NCBI RefSeq assembly: GCF_034190915.1
Contig: NW_026947630.1
Location: 124,001-188,000, forward strand
DNA length: 64,000 nucleotides
From: Cavia porcellus
Lineage: Eukaryota; Chordata; Mammalia; Rodentia; Caviidae
Direction: 5' to 3'
Shown here: piece after piece, positions 13,911 through 26,928 of the stretch
Position numbering within the stretch: position 1 is the stretch's first letter
Layout: each line of letters opens with the position of its first letter
The notes under the pieces: model-generated
The model's database searches: none
What the model saw: the letters and a program-made list of their open reading frames with translations, nothing else
Told to the model about the DNA's origin: nothing
Position numbers and translations under genes: made by a program

Positions 13911-15660
13911 CTAACGCTCTAACCCTAAAAGTAACACTAACACTAACCCTAACACTAAACCTAACCCTAACCCTAACACTAACCCTAACCCTATCCCTAA
14001 ACCTAACCTAAAACTAACACTAACCCTAACGCTAAACCTAGACCTAAAACCTAACCCTAAACCTAAACCTGAAACTAAACCTAAATCTAACCATAAGCCT
14101 AACCCAGTCCCTAGCTCTAACCCTCTATCCCTAACACTAATACTAACACTCAAACCCTAACACTAACCCTAACCGTAGCCCTCTAAACCTAACCTTAAAC
14201 CTAACCCTAACCCTAAACCTCTAATTCTCTAAACATAACCCAAACACTCACCCTCTAAACGGAACCCTAAGCCTAACCATAACCTTGAACCCTACCGTCA
14301 CCCAAACCTATTCCTAACACTAACTGTTACCCTAACCCTAACACTAACCCTAACCCTAAAACTAACCCTAACCCTAACAACAAACATAACCCTCTAACCC
14401 TAAGCCTAACCCTATCCCTAACCCTAACCCTCTAATGCTCTAACACTAACACTAAACCTATCTCTAACCCTAAACCTAAACCTAACCCTAACCCTAAAAA
14501 TAACCCTAACCCTTATCCTAACATGAACCGTAAACCCTAACCCTAACCCTAACCATAAAACTAAACCTAACTTTAACCCTAACCCTAACACTATCCCTAA
14601 CCTTAACCCTCTAAACCTAACACTAATACTATCCCTCAAACCTAACACTAACAGTAACCGTAACCCTCTAATGCTAACCTTAACCCCCACCATAACCTTA
14701 ACACACTAACTCACTAAACATAACCCTAACACTTACCCTCTAATACTTACGCTAAGCCTAACCATAACCCTAAACCAAACCGTCACCTAAACCTAATCCT
14801 AAACGTAACCGTTACCCTAAACATAACACTAACCCTAACCCTAACACTTACTCTAACCCAAACCCTAACCCTAACACTAAAACTCACCCTAACCATAAAC
14901 CTAACCCGAACCATAACCCTAACTCTAAACATCCAACCCTCTAACCCTAAACCTAAACCTAACACTGACCCTAATACTAACCATAATGCTAACCCTAACA
15001 ATAACCCAAATCCTAAACCTCAACCTTGCCATAAACCTAACCTTAACCCTAATCCTAAGCCTCTAACCCTAAGCCTAACCCTACCCCTAAACCTACCTCT
15101 CTAACGCTCTAACCCTAACACTAACACTAACCCTAAACCTAACCCTAACCATAACACTAACATAACCCTAACCCTAAGCCTAACCCTAACCCTAACCTTA
15201 AAACTAACCCTAACCCTAACCCTAACTTTAAAACTAACCCTAACCCCAACCCTAACCCTAAACCTTAACCGTAACCCTAACCCTGAAACTAACCCTAAAT
15301 CCAACCCTAATCCGAACCCTATCAATAGCCCTAACGCTCTATCCCTAACACTAATACTAACACTCAAACTCTAACAATAACCCTAGCCATAAGCCTCTAA
15401 TCCTAACCTTAACTCTAACCCTAACCCTAAACCTGTAACTCTCTAAACATAACCCTACCACTTACCCTCTAAAGCTAACCGTAAGCCTAACCATAACCTA
15501 AAACCCTACCATCACCCAAACCTAATCCTAACCCTAACCGTTACCCTAACACTAACACTAACCCTAAACCGAACCCTAACACTAATCCTAACCCTAAACC
15601 TAACCCTAACCCTAACCCTAAACCTAACCCTAACCCTAAAACTAACCCTAGCACTCTAAC
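13911..15660. repeat. 1.83 kb family, unit 3
   Basis: The A-box at the start is followed by L-boxes at 14219, 14704 and 15433 with the spacing of unit 1 (485 and 729 bp). After about 15.65 kb the expected terminal segment is replaced by other modules, so the unit's right end is interrupted. Confidence 0.85.
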
Positions 15661-16845
15661 CCTAAGCGTAACCCTATCGCTAACCCTAGCCCTCTAACGC
15701 TCTAACGCTAAAACTAACACTAACCCTAAACCTAACCCTAAACCTAACCCTAAACCTAACCCTAAACCTAGCCCTAATCCTAACTCTAAAATTAACCCTA
15801 ACCAAAACCCTAATCCTAACCCTAAACGCTAACCCTAACCCTAACCCTAAAACTAACCCTAACTCGAACCCTATCCCTGAAACTATCCCTAGCCCTAACC
15901 CTCTAACCTTAACTCTAATAGTAACCCTGAAACCCTTACACTAACACTAACCGTAACCCTTTACCCCTAACCTTAACCACACCCTAACGCTAAGCCTCTA
16001 ACTATCTAAACATAACCCTAACACTTACCCTGTAATCCTAAACCTAAGCCTAACCATAACGCTAAACCCAACCGTCACCCAAATCTAATCCAAACCCTAA
16101 CCGTTACCCTAAACCTAACACAAACCCCAACCCTAACACTTACTCTAACCCTAACACTAACCCTAACCCTAAAACTTACTCTCACAATAACCCTAATCCT
16201 AACACTCTCACCCTAAACGTAACCCCAAACCTAACCCTAAGTCTCACCCTAAACCTAAACCTAACCCATAACCTAAACCTCACACTTCCTCCAACCCAAA
16301 CACTAAACCTAACCCTAACACTAACACTAACCCTAACACTCTAACCCTAAGCGTAACCCTATCCCTAACCCTAACCCTCTGACGCTCTAACCCTAACACT
16401 AACACTAACCCTAACCCTAAACCTAAACCTAACCCTAACCCTAACCTTAACCCTAACCCTACCCTAACCATCAATGTCTCTAAACATAACCCTAACACTT
16501 ACCCTATAATGCTTACACTAAGCCTAACCATAACCCTAAACCCAACCGTCACCCATACCTAATCCTAACCCTAACCGTTACCCTAAACCTAACACTATCC
16601 CTAACCCTAAAAATAACCAGCCAATCGTCTAAACCTAGCCCTAAGCCTCACCCTTAACTTAACCCGAACCCTAACCCTGACCCTCTAACCATAAGTCTAA
16701 CCAAAATCCTCTAACGTGAACCCTAACCCTAACCTTAATCACAACAATAACACTCTAATGCTAACCATATCTGGAACACTAATCCGAACACTAACCCTCT
16801 AACACTCTAAACCTAACCCTAACCCTAAGCCTAACCCTAACCCTA
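15661..16845. repeat. Composite segment between 1.83 kb units
   Basis: This segment resembles modules of the 2829-bp family and the left mosaic: L-boxes at 15996 and 16470 (474 bp apart), a CTCACCCTAAACGTAACCCC block near 16208, and an N-box at 16621 with 145 bp to its CATATCT landmark. It separates unit 3 from a ~1.27 kb family copy. No unique sequence is seen. Confidence 0.75.
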
Positions 16846-18115
16846 AATCTAACACTCTAACACTAACCCTATTAATAAGCCTCTAAATCTAAACCTCTAA
16901 CCCACTACCCCTAACCATAGCCCTAACCTTCAACCTAACACAAAACCTAACCTCTAAACCTAACGCTAACCCTGAACCGAAGACCAAACCTAACCCTCTA
17001 AACCGAATCCTAACGCTAACACCAACCCTCTAAGCTTAACCATAACCATAACCCTAACCCTAAACAACCAAACCTCTAAACCTAAACCTAACCCTAACCC
17101 TAACCCTAATACTAACTGCAATGCTAAACTTTACACTAACACTAATCCTAAACCTAAGCCTTACCTAAACCTAAACTTAACCCTAACCCTAACACTCTAA
17201 CCCTAAGCCTAAACTTACCCGTAACCCTATCCCTCTAACGCTCTAAGCCTAACACTAACAGAAACCCTAACCCTAACCCTAAACATAACCCTAACCCTAA
17301 CACTAACCCTAACACTAACACTAACACTAAAAATAACCATAACCCTAACCCTAACACTAAAACCTAACCATAACCCTAACCCTAAACCTTAACCAAAGCC
17401 TTATTCTTTCTCCAACCCTAACCCTAAAAGTAACCTAACCTTAACACTAAATCTAACCCTAATTCTAACTCTAACTCTAACACTATCACCTAACACTAAC
17501 CCTAGCCCTAACACTAACCCTAACTCTAAACCCTAACACGAACCTTAAACCAAACCCTAACAGTAACAGAAACTCTAATTCGAACCCTAAACGTATCGTG
17601 AACCCTAACCCTAACCCTAATCCTAACAATAACCTTCTAATGCTAAACATATCCCTAACACTAACCCGAACCCGAACCCTAAGCCTCTAACCCTCTAACC
17701 CTAACCCTAACCCTAAACCTAACCCTAACCCTAAAACTAACTATCAAACCCTAACTCTGTCCCTAAGCCTCTAGACCTGACCCTCTAACCCTACTACCCT
17801 ATCCATAACCCTAACCGGAACCCTAACACTAAACGTAACCTCTAACACTAACGCTAACCCTGACCCTAAGACCAATCCTAACACTCTAAACCTAAACCTA
17901 ACGCTAACCCCAACCCTCTAAACCTAACCATAACCATAACCCTAACACCAAACATCAAACCCTCTAACCCTAAATCGAACCCTAACATTAACCCTAATAC
18001 TAACCGTAACGCTAACCCTAAATCTAACCCTAAACCAAATGCTAACACTTACCCTAAATGTAAACTTAAACCTAACCTTAACCCTCTAACCCTAAGCCTA
18101 ACCCTACCCCTCACT
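16846..18115. repeat. ~1.27 kb family, copy 4
   Basis: The start landmark with TATTAATAAGCC lies near 16870, and the A-box beginning the next 1.83 kb unit follows about 1270 bp after the start. The length and module order match 8899-10169, including the terminal AAATGCTAACACTTACCC, so the junction into the 1.83 kb family is shared by descent. Confidence 0.85.
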
Positions 18116-19451
18116 CTATCCCTCTAACGCTCTAACCCTAAAAGTAACACAAACCCTAACCCTAACACTAAACCTAACCCTATCCCTAACACTAACCCTA
18201 ACCCTATCCCTAAACCTAACCCTAAAACTAACACTAACCCTAACGCTAAACCTAGACCTAAAACCTAACCCTAAACCTAAACCTGAAACTAAACCTAAAT
18301 CTAACCATAAGTCTAACCCAGTCCCTAGCTCTAACCCTCTATCCCTAACACTAATACTAACACTCAAACCCTAACACTAACCCTAACCGTAGCCCTCTAA
18401 ACCTAACCTTAAACCTAACCCTAACCCTAACCCTCTAACTCTCTAAACATAACCCAAACACTCACCCTCTAAACGGAACCCTAAGCCTAACCATAACCTT
18501 GAACCCTACCGTCACCCAAACCTATTCCTAACACTAACTGTTACCCTAACCCTAACACTAACCCTAACCCTAAAACTAAACCTAACCCTAACAACAAACA
18601 TAACCCTCTAACCCTAAGCCTAACCCTATCCCTAACCCTAACCCTCTAATGCTCTAACACTAACACTAAACCTATCTCTAACCCTAACCCTAAACCTAAC
18701 CCTAACCCTAAAAATAACCCTAACCCTTACCCTAACATGAACCGTAAACCCTAACCCTAACCCTAACCATAAAACTAAACCTAACTTTAACCCTAAACCT
18801 AACACTATCCCTAGCCTTAACCCTCTAACCCTAACACTAATACTAACCCTCAAACCTAACACTAACAGTAACCGTAACCCTCTAATGCTAACCTTAACCC
18901 CCACCATAACCTTAACACACTAACTCACTAAACATAACCCTAACACTTACCCTCTAATACTTACGCTAAGCCTAACCATAACCCTAAACCCAACCGTCAC
19001 CTAAACCTAATCCTAAACGTAACCGTTACCCTAAACATAACAATAACCCTAACCCTAACACTTACTCTAACCCAAACCCTAACCCTAACACTAACACTCA
19101 CCCTAACCATAAACCTAACCCGAACCATAACCCTAACTCTAAACATCCAACCCTCTAACCCTAAACCTAAACCTAAAACTGACCCTAATACTAACCATAA
19201 CGCTAACCATAACAATAACCCAAATCCTAAACCTCAACCTTGCCCTAAACCTAACCTTAACCCTAATCCTAACCCTCTAAACCTAAGCCTAACCCTACCC
19301 CTAACCCTACCTCTCTAAAGCTCTAACCCTAACACTAACACTAACCCTAAACCTAACCCTAACCCTAACACTAACATAACCCTAAACCTAAGCCTAACCC
19401 TAACCCTAATCTTAAAACTAACCCTAACCCTAACCCTAACATTAAAACTAA
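18116..19451. repeat. 1.83 kb family, unit 4 (truncated)
   Basis: L-boxes at 18433 and 18918 are 485 bp apart as in the other units. The third L-box expected about 729 bp later is missing. The unit instead ends in a perfect CCCTAA run and the sequence switches to the 2829-bp family. Confidence 0.85.
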
Positions 19452-19492
19452 CCCTAACCCTAACCCTAACCCTAACCCTAACCCTAACCCTA
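19452..19492. repeat. Perfect CCCTAA run at a family junction
   Basis: Six perfect CCCTAA copies (19452-19487) plus CCCTA form one of the longest pure runs I noticed. It lies exactly where the 1.83 kb family stops and sequence matching the third L-box region of the 2829-bp unit begins (CCCTATAATCC at 19493). The G-rich complement has four or more GGG runs spaced by TTA, so a G-quadruplex is possible. Confidence 0.85.
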
Positions 19493-22115
19493 CCCTATAA
19501 TCCTTACCCTAAGCCTAACGAAAACCCTAAACCCAAGCGTCACCTAAACTTAATCCTAAACCTAACCGTTACCCTAAACATAACACTAACCCTAACCCTC
19601 ACACTTACTCTAACCCTAACCATAAACCTAACACTAACCCTAACCCTAACCATAAACCTAACCCTAACCATAACCCTAACCCTAAACATCCAACCCTCTA
19701 ACCCTAAACCTAACCCTAACCCTAACCCTAATACTTACCGTAACGCTAACCCTAACACTAAATCAAATCCTAAACCTCAGCCTTGCCCTAAACCTAACCC
19801 TAACACTAATCCTAACCCTTTAAACCTAAGCCTAACCCAACCCCTAACCCTACCCCTCTAACGTTCTAACCATAACACTAACACTAATCCTAAACCTAAC
19901 CCTAAACTTAACCCTAACCCTAACACTAACATAACCCTAAGCCTAACCATAACCCTAACCCTACCCCTAAAACTAACCCTAACCTTAACCCTAACCCAAA
20001 ACCCTAACCCTAACACCTAACCCTGAAACTATCCCTAAATCTAACCATAAGCCGAACCCTATCAATAGCCCTAACGCTCTATCCCTAACACTAATACTAA
20101 CACTCAAACCCTAACACTAACCCTAGCCGTAAGCGTCTAATCCTAAACTTAACCCTAACCCTAACCCAAACCCTAACCGTTACCCTAACCCTAACACTAA
20201 CCCTAAACTGAACCCTAACATTAACCCCAACCCTAACCTAACCCTAACCCTAACAATAACCCTAACCCTCTAACAGTAAGCATATCCCATCCCTAAACCT
20301 AACCCTCCAATGCTCTAACCCTAACATTAACACTAACCCTAAACCTAGCCCAAAGCCTAACTCTAAAACTAACCCTAACCATAACTCTAATCCTAACCCT
20401 AAACCCTAAACCTAACCCTAACCCTAACCCTAAAACTAACCCTAACTCTAACCCTAATCCTAAAACTATCCCTAGACCTAACCCTGTAATCCTAACACTA
20501 TTAGTAACCCTCAAACCCTAACACTAACACTAACCGTAACCCTCTACCCCTAACCTTATCCCCCACCCGAACGCTAAAGTTCTAACTCTCTAAACATAAC
20601 CCTAACACTTATCCTCTAATCCTAAACCTAAACCTAACCATAAGCCTAAACCCAACCGTCACCCAAATCTAATCTAAACCCTAACCGTTACCCTAAACCT
20701 AACACTAACCCCAACCCTAACACTTACTATAACCCTAACACTAACCCTAACCCTAACACTTACTCACACCATAACCCTTCTCCTAAAACTCTCACCCTAA
20801 ACGTAACCCCAAACCTAACCCTAAGTCTCACCCTAACCCTAAACGTAACCCATAACCCAAACCTTACACTTACTCCAACCTGAACCCTAACCCTAAAACT
20901 AACCCTAACACTAACCCTAACACTCTAACCCTAAGCGTAACCCTATCCCTAACCCTCTAACGCTCTAACCCTAACACTAACACTAACCCTAACCCTAACC
21001 CTAAACCTAAACCTAACCCTATCCCTAACCTTAAACCTTACCCTAACCATAACCCTCTAAGTCTCTAAACATAACCCTAACACTTACCCTATAATGCTTA
21101 CCATAATCCTAACCATAACCCTAAACCCAACCGTCACCCATACCTAATCCTAACCCTAAACGTTACCCTAAACCTAACACTATCCCTAACCCTAACACTA
21201 ACCATCCAATCGCCTAAACCTAGCCCTAAGCCTAACACTTAACTTAACCTGCACCCTAACCTTGACCCTCTAACCATAAGTCTAACCATAATCCTCTAAC
21301 GTAAACCCTAACCCTAACCGTAATCACAACAATAACACTCTAATGCTAACCATATCCGGAACACTAACTCGAACACTAACATAACCCTAACCCTAACCCT
21401 AAACCTAACACTATCCCTAACCCTAACAATAACCAGCCAATCGCCTAAACCTAGCCCTAAGCCTAACACTTAACTTAACCTGCACCCTAACCTTGACCCT
21501 CTAACCATAAGTCTAACCATAATCCTCCTACGTAAACCCTAACCCTAACCGTAATCACAACAATAACACTCTAATGCTAACCATATCCGGAACACTAACT
21601 CGAACACTAACATAACCCTAACCCTAACCCTAAACCTAACACTATCCCTAACCCTAACAATAACCAGCCAATCGTCTAAACCTAGCCCTAAGCCTCACCC
21701 TTAACTTAACCCGAAACCTAACCCTGACCCTCTAACCATAAGTCTAAACATAATCCTCTAATGTGAACACTAACCCTAACCCCAATCACAACATTAACAC
21801 TCTAATGATAACCATATCCAGAACACTAACACGAACACTAACCCTCTAACCCTCTCAACCTAACCCTAAGTCTAAACCTAACCCTAACTCTAAATCTAAT
21901 ACTCTAACCCTAACCCTATTAATAATCCTCTAAACCTAACTGTCTAACCCTCTAACCATAACCATAACCCTAACCCTAAACCCAACACTAAACCTAAACT
22001 CTATACCTAACGATAACCCTGACCCTAAGACCAAACCTAACCCTCTAAACTTAATCCTAACGCTAACCCTAAGCCTCTAAACTTAACCATAACCATAACC
22101 CTAACACTAACCCTA
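19493..22115. repeat. 2829-bp family, left-edge partial unit
   Basis: The stretch opens inside an L-box (GTCACC at 19539) and continues with CCTCAGCCTTGCCC near 19774, the TATCAATAGCCC segment near 20060 and an A-type start at 20299. A further L-box near 20188 retains only its end. Complete L-boxes lie at 20580 and 21055 with the 475-bp spacing of the array. It differs from core units at many sites and carries an extra 231-bp copy of the N-box region. Confidence 0.82.
21206..21898. repeat. 231-bp N-box block in three tandem copies
   Basis: CCAATCG landmarks lie at 21206, 21437 and 21668, exactly 231 bp apart. Core units have two such blocks, also 231 bp apart (30695 and 30926). The first two copies here are nearly identical (CTCTAACGTAAACCC against CTCCTACGTAAACCC) and the third is the usual second type, so one block was duplicated in register. 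Confidence 0.88.
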
Positions 22116-22912
22116 ACCCTCTAACCCTAAGCCTAACCCTATCCCTAACCCTGTCCCTCTAAAGCTCTAAGCCTCACTCTAAGAAAAACCCTAACCCTAA
22201 CCCTAAACATAACCCTAACCCTAACACTAACCCTAACCCTAACACTAAAACTAAAAATAACCCTATCCGTAACACTCACCCTAACCCTAAACCTTAACCT
22301 AAACCTTAACCTAAACCTTACCCTTACTCCAACCCTAAACCTAAACCTAACCTAACCTTAACACTAAATCTAACACTAATGCTAACTCTAAATCTAACAC
22401 TAACACCTAACACTCACTTTAGCCCTAACACTAACCCTAACCCTAAACCCTAACACGAACTTTAAACCTAACACTAACAGTAACAGAAAGTCTAACTTGA
22501 ACCCTAACCCTATTGTGAACCCTAACCCTAACACTAATCCTAACAATAACCCTCTAATGCTAAACATATCCCTAACACTAACACGAACCCTAACCCTCTA
22601 ACACTCTAACTTTAACCCTAACCCTAAACGTAATCCTAACCATAAAACAATCTAACCATAACCCTAACCATAACCCTCTAACTCTCTAAACATAACCCTA
22701 ACACTTATCCTCTAAACAGAAACCTAAGCCTAACCATAACTTTAAACCTTACCGTCACCCAAACCTATTCCTAACCCTAATTGTTACCCTAACCCTAACC
22801 CTAACCCTAACCCTAACCCTAACCCTAACCCTAAAACTAACCCTAACCCTAACCCTAAAACTAACCCTAACTCTAACCCTAAACCTAACCCTAACCCTAA
22901 CACTAACCCTAA
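22116..22912. repeat. ~0.8 kb mosaic insert between two A-boxes
   Basis: The A-box text CTCTAACCCTAAGCC followed by CTATCCCTAACCC occurs at both edges, about 797 bp apart, where core units have it once. The interior first matches the ~1.27 kb family (CCTTACTCCAACCC near 22321, AACACGAACTTTAAACC near 22453). It then matches the 1.83 kb family, with an L-box at 22676 carrying the family-specific CCAAACCTATTCC. The longest perfect CCCTAA run lies inside. Confidence 0.78.
22787..22834. repeat. Longest perfect CCCTAA run noticed (eight copies)
   Basis: Eight consecutive perfect CCCTAA copies follow directly after an L-box end. The complement is eight TTAGGG repeats, enough for one or two G-quadruplexes and for canonical telomere-protein sites of the TTAGGGTTA type. 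It is far shorter than a real telomere tract. Confidence 0.9.
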
Positions 22913-24099
22913 CCCTCTAACCCTAAGCCTAACCCTATCCCTAACCCTAACCCTCTAATGCTCTAGCACTAACACTACCACTATCTCCAGCGCTAACTCT
23001 AAACCTAACCCTAGCCCTAAAACTAACCCTAACACTTAATCTAACCCGAACCCTAAACCCTAACCCTAACCCTAACCCTAAAACTAACCCTAACTTTAAA
23101 CCTAACCCTAACACTATCCCTAGCCCTAACCCTCTAAAACTAACACTAATACTAACCCTCAAACCTAACACTAACATTAACCGTAACCCTCTAACCCTAA
23201 CCTTAACCCCCACCCTAACCCTAACCCTCTAACTCACTAAACATAAACCTAACACTTACCCTATAATCCTTACCCTAAGCCTAACGATAACCCTAAACCA
23301 AACCATCACCTAAACCTAATCCTAAAACTAACGGTTACCCTAAACATAACACTAACCCAAACCCTCACACTTACTCTAACTCTAAACCTAACCCTAACAC
23401 TAACACTAACCCTAACCATAACCCTAACCCTAAACATCCAACCCTCTAACCCTAAAGCTAACCCTAACCCTAACCCTAATACTAACCGAAACGCTAACCG
23501 TAACACTAACCCAAATCCTAAACCTCAGCCTTGCCCTAAATCTAACTTTAACCCTAATCCTAATCCTCTAAACCTAAGCCTAACCCTACCCCTAACCCTT
23601 CCCCTCTAACGTTCTAACCCTAACACTAACACTAACACTAACACTAAACCTAACCTAACCCTAACACTAACATAACCCTAACACTAAACCCTAACACAAA
23701 CCCTAACCCTAACCCTAAAACTATCCCTAACCCTAACTCTAATCCCTAACCCTAACCCTAACCCTGAAACTAAACCTAAATCTAACCCTAAGCCGAACCC
23801 TATCAATAGCCCTAATGCTATATGCTTAACACTAATACTAACACTCAAACCCTAACACTAACACTAGCTGTAAGCCTCTAATATTAACCGTAACCCTAAC
23901 CCTAACCCTAACCCACTAACTCTCTAAAGATAACCCTACACTTACCCTCTAAAACTAACCATAAGCCTAACCATAACCTTAAACCCTACCATCACCCAAA
24001 CCTAATCCTAACCCTAACCGTTACCATAACCCTAACACTAACCCTAAACCTAACCCAAACACTAACACTCTAACCCTAAGCGTAACCCTATCCCTAACC
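22913..24099. repeat. 2829-bp family, right part of edge unit
   Basis: It resumes at the B-type A-box (CTCTAATGCTCTAGC) and contains L-boxes at 23227 and 23914. The second is 116 bp because one base is missing in CCCTACACTTACC. It leads directly into the A-type start of the next unit. Confidence 0.82.
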
Positions 24100-26928
24100 C
24101 TAAACCTCTAACGCTGTAACACTAACACTAACTCTAACCCTAAATCTAACACTAAACCTAACCCTAAACCTAACCCTAAACCTAGCCCTAAACCTAACTC
24201 TAAAACTAAGCCTAACCATAACCCTAACCCTAACCCTAAACCCTAAACCTAACCCTAACCCTAAAACTAACCCTAACTCTAACCCTAACACTAAGACTAT
24301 CCCTAGCCTTAATCCCCTAACACTAACATTAATAGTAACGCTCAAACCCTAACACTAACACTAACCGTAACCCTCTACCCCTAACCTTAACCCCCACCCG
24401 AACGCTAAAACTCTAACTCTCTAAACATAACCCTAACACTTACCCTCTAATCCTAACCCTAAACCTAACCATAACCCTAAACCCAACCGTCACCCAAATC
24501 TAATCCAAACCATAACCGTTACCCTAAACCTAACACTAACCCCAACCCTAACACTTACTCTAACCCTAACACTAACCCTAACCCTAACACTTACTCTCAC
24601 CATAACACTTCTCCTAAAACTCTCACCCTAAACGTAACCCCAAACCTAACCCTAAGTCTCACCCTAACCCTAAACGTAACCCATAACCCAAACCTTACAC
24701 TTACTCCAACCCTAACCCTAAAACTAACCCTAACACTAACCCTAACACTCTAACCCTAAGCGTAACCCTATCCCTAACCCTAACCCTCTAACGCTCTAAC
24801 CCTAACACTAACACTAACCCTAACCCTAACCCTAAACCTAAACCTAACCCTATCCCTAACCTTAAACCTAACCCTAACCCTAACCCTCTAAGTCTCTAAA
24901 CATAACCCTAACACTTACCCTATAATGCTTACCATAATCCTAACAATAACCCTAAACCCAACCGTCACCCATACCTAATCCTAACCCTAAACGTTACCCT
25001 AAACATAACACTATCCCTAACCCTAACACTAACCATCCAATCGCCTAAACCTAGACCTAAGCCTAACACTTAACTTAACCTGCACCCTAACCTTGACCCT
25101 CTAACCATAAGTCTAACCATAATCCTCTAACGTAAACCCTAACCCTAACCGTAATCACAACAATAACACTATAATGCTAACCATATCCGGAACACTAACT
25201 CGAACACTAACATAACCCTAACCCTAACCCTAAACCTAACACTATCCCTAACCCTAACAATAACCAGCCAATCGTCTAAACCTAGCCCTAAGCCTCACCC
25301 TTAACTTAACCCGAAACCTAACCCTGACCCTCTAACCATAAGTCTAAACATAATCCTCTAATGTGAACACTAACCCTAACCCCAATCACAACATTAACAC
25401 TCTAATGATAACCATATCCGGAACACTAACACGAACACTAACCCTCTAACCCTCTCAACCTAACCCTAAGTCTAAACCTAACCCTAACTCTAAATCTAAT
25501 ACTCTAACCCTAACCCTATTAATAATCCTCTAAACCTAACTGTCTAACCCTCTAACCATAACCATAACCCTAACCCTAAACCTAACACTAAACCTAAACT
25601 CTATACCTAACGATAACCCTGACCCTAAGACCAAACATAACCCTCTAAATTTAATCCTGACGCTAACCCTAACCCTCTAAACTTAACCATAACCATAACC
25701 CTAACACTAACCCTAACCCTCTAACCCTAAGCCTAACCCAATCCCTAACCCTAACCCTCTGATGCTCTAAAACTAACAATAACACTATCTCTAACTGTAA
25801 CGCTAAACCTAACCCTAACCCTAAAACTAACCCTAACACTTACCCTAACCGGAACCCTAAACCCTAACCCTAACCCTAACCCTAAAACTAACCCTAACTT
25901 TAAACCTAACCCTAACACTATCCCTAGCCCTAACCCTCTAACACTAACACTAATACTAACCCTCAAACCTAACATTCACACTAAACGTAACCCTCTAACC
26001 CTAAACTTAACCCCCACCCTAACCCTAACCCTCTAACTCACTAAACATAAACCTAACACTTACCCTATAATCCTTACCCTAAGCCTAACGATAACCCTAA
26101 ACCCAACCATCACCTAAACCTAATCCTAACACTAACGGTTACCCTAAACATAACACTAACCCAAACCCTCACACTTACTCTAACCCTAAAACTAACCCTA
26201 ACACTAACACTAGCCATAACCATAAATCTAACCCTAACCATAACCCTAACCCTAAATATCCAACCCTCTAACCCTAAAGCTAACCCTAACCCTAACCCTA
26301 ATACTAACTGTAACGCTAACCCTAACACTAACCCAAATCCTAAACCTCAGCCTTGCCCTAAACCTAACCTTAACCCTAATCCTAACCCTCTAACTCAAAG
26401 CCTAACCCTACCCCAACCCTTCCCCACTAACGTTCTAACCCTAACACTAACACAAACCCTAAACCTAACCCTAAGCCAAACACTAACATAACCCTAACAC
26501 TAAACCCAAACACTAACCCTAACCCTAACACTAAAACTAACCCTAACCCTAACCCTAATCCCTAACCCTAACCCTAAACCTGAAACTAACCCTAAATCTA
26601 ACCCTAAGCCGAACCGTATGAATAGCCCTAACGCTATATCCTTAACCCTAATACTAACACTCAAACCCTAACACTAACACTAGCCGTAAGCCTCTAATCC
26701 TAACCTTAACCCTAACCCTAACCCTAACCCACTAACTCTCTAAAGATAACCCTAACACTTACCCTCTAAAGCTAACCGTAAGCCTAACCATAACCTTAAA
26801 CCCTACCATCAACCAAACCTAATCCTAACCCTAACCGTTACCATAACCCTAACACTAACCCTAAACCTAACCCTGACCCTAACACGAACCCTAACACTCT
26901 AACCCTAAGCCTAACCCTATCCCTAACC
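24100..26928. repeat. 2829-bp unit 1 (edge type)
   Basis: Complete unit with four L-boxes at 24411, 24886, 26031 and 26730 and two N-boxes. It carries the edge-type text CATAAGTCTAACC and CTAACGTAAACCC in the first N-box, unlike the next five units. Private changes include CCATCAACC in the last L-box. Confidence 0.9.

Noticed and set aside
10686..15367. Open reading frames of 70-89 codons on the minus strand
   Set aside because: They are runs of Leu-Gly and Arg-Val from TTAGGG read in two frames, recur only because the DNA units recur, and many start only with TTG or GTG. No domain, codon bias or flanking signal supports genes.
10170..18907. CRISPR array
   Set aside because: Repeats are hexamer variants in contiguous kilobase units. 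There are no constant repeats of 25-40 bp separated by unique spacers, and no cas-like genes.
22116..22912. Transposon insertion
   Set aside because: The insert consists of satellite modules from other families, with no terminal inverted repeats, target-site duplication pattern or coding capacity.
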